Virus record (IMG/VR): IMGVR_UViG_3300028596_000060
Span: 1 to 25,299 of that record
Reading direction: 5' to 3' (one strand)
Origin: a virus
Length of the DNA: 25,299 bases
Shown piece after piece: positions 22,801 through 25,299 of this stretch. The translations under genes and the position numbers were made by a program. The notes beneath the pieces were generated by a model. It ran no database searches. It was given only the letters and a program-made list of their open reading frames with translations, and had not been told where the DNA came from. Numbering within the stretch: position 1 is the stretch's first letter; the number at the start of each line of letters is the position of its first letter.

Positions 22801-23872
22801 GGCCGTCATCGTCGCCGGGACGCAGACGCTCGGGCCGTTCTCCGTCGGCGGGCTGCCGGCCGGGGTCTACGAGCAGTCGTTCGTCCACGCGGGGAACTTC
22901 TCGACCACGAAGTTTCCGGACGTGACGATCGCGGCCGGCGGCATCATCCAAGCCTCACTGCCGATGAACGGGGCCTACACGATCGTGTCGAAGACCGGCA
23001 CTCCGCCGCCGCCAGACGCGGACGGCGACAAGGTTCCGGACAGCCTCGACAAATGCGCCAACACCCCGGCCGGAGCAACGGTCGATGTGAACGGGTGCGC
23101 GCTGACGCAGCTCGACAGCGATGGCGACAAGGTCAACGATGCGGTTGATAAGTGCCCCGGAACACCACTCGGTACGACGGTGGACGCGACCGGCTGTCCG
23201 ATCGTGCAGCCGGTCACGATGACGGTCGCCTACGCGGGTATCACACGCGACGCCGTGTCGAACCTCACGCTCGCGGGCGACGGCATCAACGACCCGGCGT
23301 TCACGCTAACGTTCCCGGTGCCGACGACTGTCACGCGTGTCCGCGTGCTCGCCAGCGTGGGCGGTGCGTGGGACACGGATCCGGGAGTCTGGATCGTGTG
23401 CGTGGCTCAGTCGGCGACTGGCCCGTGCGTGAACACGGCTACCGGGGCATGGACGTCAACAGCGACCACCTTCACGGTGTTCGTCTCCGAGGGTGGCGCA
23501 CCGAGATTTCCAAATGGGTCGACGGCGACGATCACCGTCACGGTAGGTGGTATCAATGTTGTCGGGACAGTGAAGATCGGGACTGTGCCGCAACCGAAGC
23601 CCGTGGCGACGGCGACCAAGGTCTGTTCGTACAGCGTGACCGACGTTCCGCCGACGACCGACACCGGATGGAGCGTGCAGTTCGAGCGACGGCTGGGTCC
23701 GACCGGGACGTGGGTCAACCACGGACCGAGCGACGGCTCCGCGGTCGGCGGATACTCCAGCGCGGTTGATCTGGCGCACGGCGCGTGGGAGTTCCGGTCC
23801 GTCTGGACGCGCACCGGATCGTCGCCGGTCATCGGGGCCACGGTCGCGGCGACGGTCGGGAATTGCATGTGA
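19874..23872 (+). CDS. Secreted multidomain protein: signal peptide, G8/beta-helix, GH-A-like barrel, TSP3 repeats
   Basis: A 1332-residue protein starting at GTG 19874 (GTGA overlap). This start opens a Sec signal peptide (KKILLIAGMWAALLLP, cleavage after AAA22); earlier starts would bury it. Residues about 50-600 resemble G8-domain/CEMIP-type beta-helices: VYPGGTLTC, GWRIGDEVALLDS, NLTRDVEIFSE, RGHVLF and VRYVKFRDLGRT, then HFHMMDP and many NNQIVWHFTDNG-like coils. Residues about 638-980 look like a clan-A (beta/alpha)8 glycosidase with E785 in VMLEPND as acid/base, FTYHRYGG, and E878 in TGQNEYWG as nucleophile. Residues about 1048-1111 hold two calcium-binding thrombospondin type 3 repeats (DADGDKVPDSLDKC, DSDGDKVNDAVDKC). 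The final 220 residues are beta-rich. It is probably a secreted glycan-degrading enzyme; substrate unknown. Confidence 0.75.
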   Translation: MKKILLIAGMWAALLLPTRAAAQPLPNDIPDITANCPNTVVVGQTQSIAVPTILPCLGIHGTVNVTAHLSVVNLMVYPGGTLTCRPPAKISFQPVPPGDPELFGTSLISFGKFDCQGTPKTAWTRLTHELQPGQSVVTVAEAKGWRIGDEVALLDSREAPEEAWPAMGNRMPERFTLASGVGTMWTLSRGAGFEYPGMRNGAKALEGRFTAIGNLTRDVEIFSESPTVRGHVLFSGKADIDVRYVKFRDLGRTMLTPITPTHPRGKYMAHFHMMDPTTKPAFIGNALVGSSKWALTVHSSHNGTYTDLVILDSLGAGVMTEVGDERDNLFERILVMGVRGTHARADSTCSGDGAKGCDGTGIWMEGTLNRVRNNVVGNALVCYDIWGRTIDQRILEWDRNEAIGCRDGMQIWNVRGGSVNNQIVWHFTDNGLYSYPSDKITVNDLIVRGDPRVVHPVHYLSKAVWCGDYLCQDFKIVRPNIQGVRTGVHYQYGWSGGPGEPGGPWSATLLTQTVSDGFFDGNVYDLMWRQDNLAPQPLLPSMLSIARNNRHGPLSQWHAARHEGLTSHIDGSSTMQPGATVAFQVEDYQQDAASDFQVFSNETKPPTGTVVTPKVLDVTTPVSAPQAATIQITQTPRVVWHSWRGTILSTTPDYDGITPAKWDAINAVAVDDLGYTGMRVDMHAGVEGVAGNNYTIVNDNADPNVINAAGFNFSTYDVAMDIAARFRQRVVTTGQTPFIHLTYVNFGGPSIHQTPAEYAEFMLAVFQHHQARYGWVPDAVEVMLEPNDVSAWTPQSLTNAYVAARTRLSAAGFNPQFLYPANSNTGTTPGWIDQMNAIPGAMAATDEFTYHRYGGQNSDLDAIGQRQIQFGKRTGQNEYWGDFFTPNSGAGIYHFVGDYGRARNSTWTKGILADNYGCINQIVYVPSDGSAPRACDVAWLMRQYTKYVRPGAQCYDVTNTSPHEGAMACKNPDGRWAVIVAGTQTLGPFSVGGLPAGVYEQSFVHAGNFSTTKFPDVTIAAGGIIQASLPMNGAYTIVSKTGTPPPPDADGDKVPDSLDKCANTPAGATVDVNGCALTQLDSDGDKVNDAVDKCPGTPLGTTVDATGCPIVQPVTMTVAYAGITRDAVSNLTLAGDGINDPAFTLTFPVPTTVTRVRVLASVGGAWDTDPGVWIVCVAQSATGPCVNTATGAWTSTATTFTVFVSEGGAPRFPNGSTATITVTVGGINVVGTVKIGTVPQPKPVATATKVCSYSVTDVPPTTDTGWSVQFERRLGPTGTWVNHGPSDGSAVGGYSSAVDLAHGAWEFRSVWTRTGSSPVIGATVAATVGNCM
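23010..23206 (+). repeat. Two thrombospondin type 3 repeats (coding)
   Basis: Two tandem units of about 30 residues occur within the large secreted protein. Each begins D-x-D-G-D-K-V-x-D, followed by DKC, a short TP turn, TVD and a closing GC. The Asp spacing is that of calcium-binding thrombospondin type 3 repeats, and the two Cys per unit could form disulfides outside the cytoplasm. Such repeats are widespread in secreted and outer-membrane proteins of Gram-negative bacteria. Confidence 0.8.
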
Positions 23873-23885
23873 GCAACCGTTCTTT

Positions 23886-23890
23886 GGAGG
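23886..23890 (+). promoter_or_regulatory. Ribosome binding site for GTG start
   Basis: GGAGG lies 7 bases before GTG 23898. It is a near-consensus site and decides the non-ATG start of the following fibre-like gene, whose frame has no earlier plausible initiation codon after the preceding stop. Confidence 0.7.
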
Positions 23891-23897
23891 ATAGGTA

Positions 23898-25299
23898 GTG
23901 TCAGCAGTCCTGCTCGTCGGGAGTCGCAGCGGCCTGTCGATGGAAGCTGCGACTCGCTATCTCTCGATCGGTCACGGCATGCCGTTGGCGTTTATCACCG
24001 AGGCCAACTCGCAGGTGGTCTTTCGTGAGCCCGGAACGCTCTCGAAACTCTGGGTGCGGGTGAACAGCAACGACCACACCTCGTTGGCTTACCGCGTCAG
24101 GATCAACGGGTCCGACGGGAACCTCACCTGCTCCTACGGGTCCAGCGAGACGGGCATCAAGAAGGACGACACGAACAGCGACGCCGTCGCCGCAGGCGAT
24201 ACGCTCTCTTTGAGCGCGGTGGCGAGTGGAGGTACGGCGGCGGCCCACGTGGTCTGGGTGCTGGTGTTCACGCCGACCACGGACTCACCGACGCTGTACA
24301 CGAATCAAGCGAATTTCGACGTCTCGACTTCAAGCGTCACGGAGTTCATCGGGTTCGCGGGTCGGTCCAGCCTTGGGTCCGTGGAGGCGGACCATCGGTT
24401 CCGCGCGCTAGTGGCGGGACGCCTGAAGTACTTGCGTTTGCGCGGCACGAACAACGGCGCGAACACGGTGACGTTCCGCTCGCGCGTGAACGGTGTGAAT
24501 GGCAACCTCGTCGTGGCGATCGCGGGCGGGGGCTCGCACGGGGAGGACACGACCAACGAGGATACGATCGCGGCCGGGGACGACATCGGCCTCTCGGTCA
24601 CGACCGGCGCGGGCATGGTCGCAAGCAGCTTCCCGCTGCTGCACTGCACGTTCATCCCCGACAGCGGGTTCCAGTACGTGTCGATGATGGACCAGGCGTT
24701 CCTGTCCCCGTCGACGACGTATTACTTCTCGGCGGGCGGCTCGCTGGACAGCTTCGCGACGGAGGCCGAATGTTCTCTGGAGGCGCGGTTCGCGCAGCGT
24801 CTGTCGAAGCTGGCGATCTACGTGTCCACGAACGGCAACTCGTCGTCGAGCACGTTCCGGCTCCGCATCAACGGGGCGAACTCCACGCAGGTGATCACCA
24901 TAGGGGCCGGCGTGACGGGATTCCTGCAGGACGCGACGCACACGGACGACGTCGCGGCTGGGGACCTCATCGATTATCAATTGGTGACAGGCGCGGGCGG
25001 CTCGGACATCACGCTGACCTACGCCGTCATGCTGTCCGAGGAAGTCGCGGGCGACGAGACGATATGGCAGATGGACGATCTCCCGATCCCCGCGCTGCCG
25101 GATCTCCTCGCGGTCGTGGACGACGTGGCCGGGACGCCGACCACGAAGAAGGCCACGCTAGCGAACATCATCTCGGCCCTCGCGCTGAGCAACGTTGTCA
25201 TTCAGGTGAAGACGGTAGGCTCCGGCACGTACACGCCGACGGCTGGCATGAAGAAGGTCCTCGGCATCGCGGTCGGAGCGGGTGGGGGCGGGGCAGGCG
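23898..25299 (+). CDS. Tail-fibre-like protein with three tandem repeats (3' truncated)
   Basis: The frame opens at GTG 23898 and runs off the window with no stop (at least 467 residues). Residues about 45-380 contain three tandem units of about 125 residues. Each has a segment like LSKLWVRVN or RLSKLAIYV, then FRLRING, then a turn D-x-(V/I)-(A)-AGD and a beta stretch. After them comes DDLPIPALPDLL and VVDDVAGTPTTKKATLANI, a common phage fibre motif. Next is VKTVGSGTYTPTAGMKKVLGIAVGAGGGGAG, the start of a glycine-rich tip region often found on receptor-binding fibres. The protein is probably a fibre or receptor-binding appendage. Its short spacing from the secreted enzyme gene suggests co-transcription. 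Confidence 0.75.
   Translation, partial: MSAVLLVGSRSGLSMEAATRYLSIGHGMPLAFITEANSQVVFREPGTLSKLWVRVNSNDHTSLAYRVRINGSDGNLTCSYGSSETGIKKDDTNSDAVAAGDTLSLSAVASGGTAAAHVVWVLVFTPTTDSPTLYTNQANFDVSTSSVTEFIGFAGRSSLGSVEADHRFRALVAGRLKYLRLRGTNNGANTVTFRSRVNGVNGNLVVAIAGGGSHGEDTTNEDTIAAGDDIGLSVTTGAGMVASSFPLLHCTFIPDSGFQYVSMMDQAFLSPSTTYYFSAGGSLDSFATEAECSLEARFAQRLSKLAIYVSTNGNSSSSTFRLRINGANSTQVITIGAGVTGFLQDATHTDDVAAGDLIDYQLVTGAGGSDITLTYAVMLSEEVAGDETIWQMDDLPIPALPDLLAVVDDVAGTPTTKKATLANIISALALSNVVIQVKTVGSGTYTPTAGMKKVLGIAVGAGGGGAG
24030..25035 (+). repeat. Three degenerate tandem repeats of about 380 bases
   Basis: Comparable positions of the three units begin near 24030, 24418 and 24797, a period of roughly 380-390 bases. 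They are recognisable at protein level (GTLSKLWVRVN, GRLKYLRLRGT, QRLSKLAIYVS; then RVRINGSDGN, RSRVNGVNGN, RLRINGANST; then DAVAAGDTL, DTIAAGDDI, DDVAAGDLI) but have diverged in DNA, implying an old duplication. Confidence 0.75.

Noticed and set aside
1-25299. CRISPR arrays, tRNA or rRNA genes, insertion sequences, attachment sites
   Set aside because: No regularly spaced direct repeats, cloverleaf-like segments, transposase frames or flanking duplications were seen on reading through; subtle cases could be missed without a search.

Overview
This GC-rich window is a late (virion morphogenesis) region of a long-tailed phage or prophage, most likely a siphovirus. Every supportable gene lies on the + strand. 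Genes are packed head to tail, usually with ATGA or GTGA stop/start overlaps that imply coupled translation. The left edge cuts the major capsid protein gene and the right edge cuts a tail-fibre-like gene. No integrase, repressor, tRNA or replication gene is visible, so a free phage cannot be told from a prophage. The host is not identifiable. GC richness, a T4-type lysozyme, Sec signal peptide and thrombospondin type 3 repeats fit a GC-rich Gram-negative host, but that is inference.

Layout. 1-1337: C-terminus of the major capsid protein, a small protein with an IPT/TIG-like (Ig-fold) domain, a small helical protein with two possible starts, and a two-helix membrane peptide. 1338-4996: head-tail connector, head-closure, gp10-like and tail-terminator genes, interrupted by a full-length GT4-type glycosyltransferase (2651-4042) and three small unknown genes. 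5009-6475: major tail tube protein, then the tail assembly chaperone pair joined by a canonical -1 frameshift site (A AAA AAC, 6086-6092) with a hairpin just downstream. 6454-11478: a 1674-residue tape measure protein, predicting a tail of roughly 250 nm. 11478-14968: tail hub/tip protein and a tail fibre. 14978-15774: holin candidate and GH24 lysozyme. 15776-18924: two uncharacterised proteins, the second resembling a GH5-type TIM-barrel hydrolase. 18924-19877: three small proteins, one with three membrane helices. 19874-23872: a 1332-residue secreted multidomain protein (signal peptide, G8/beta-helix, clan-A glycosidase-like barrel, two thrombospondin type 3 repeats, C-terminal beta domains). 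23898-end: a fibre-like protein with three tandem repeats of about 125 residues.

The genes from 1 to 14968 build the head, connector and tail in standard order. The lysis pair sits inside the tail/fibre block. The unusual part is the downstream carbohydrate-related block (15776-23872), together with the glycosyltransferase in the connector cluster: the phage appears to carry both a sugar-adding enzyme and several probable sugar-degrading or sugar-binding proteins. The signal-peptide-bearing protein at 19874-23872 is the strongest candidate for something undescribed.
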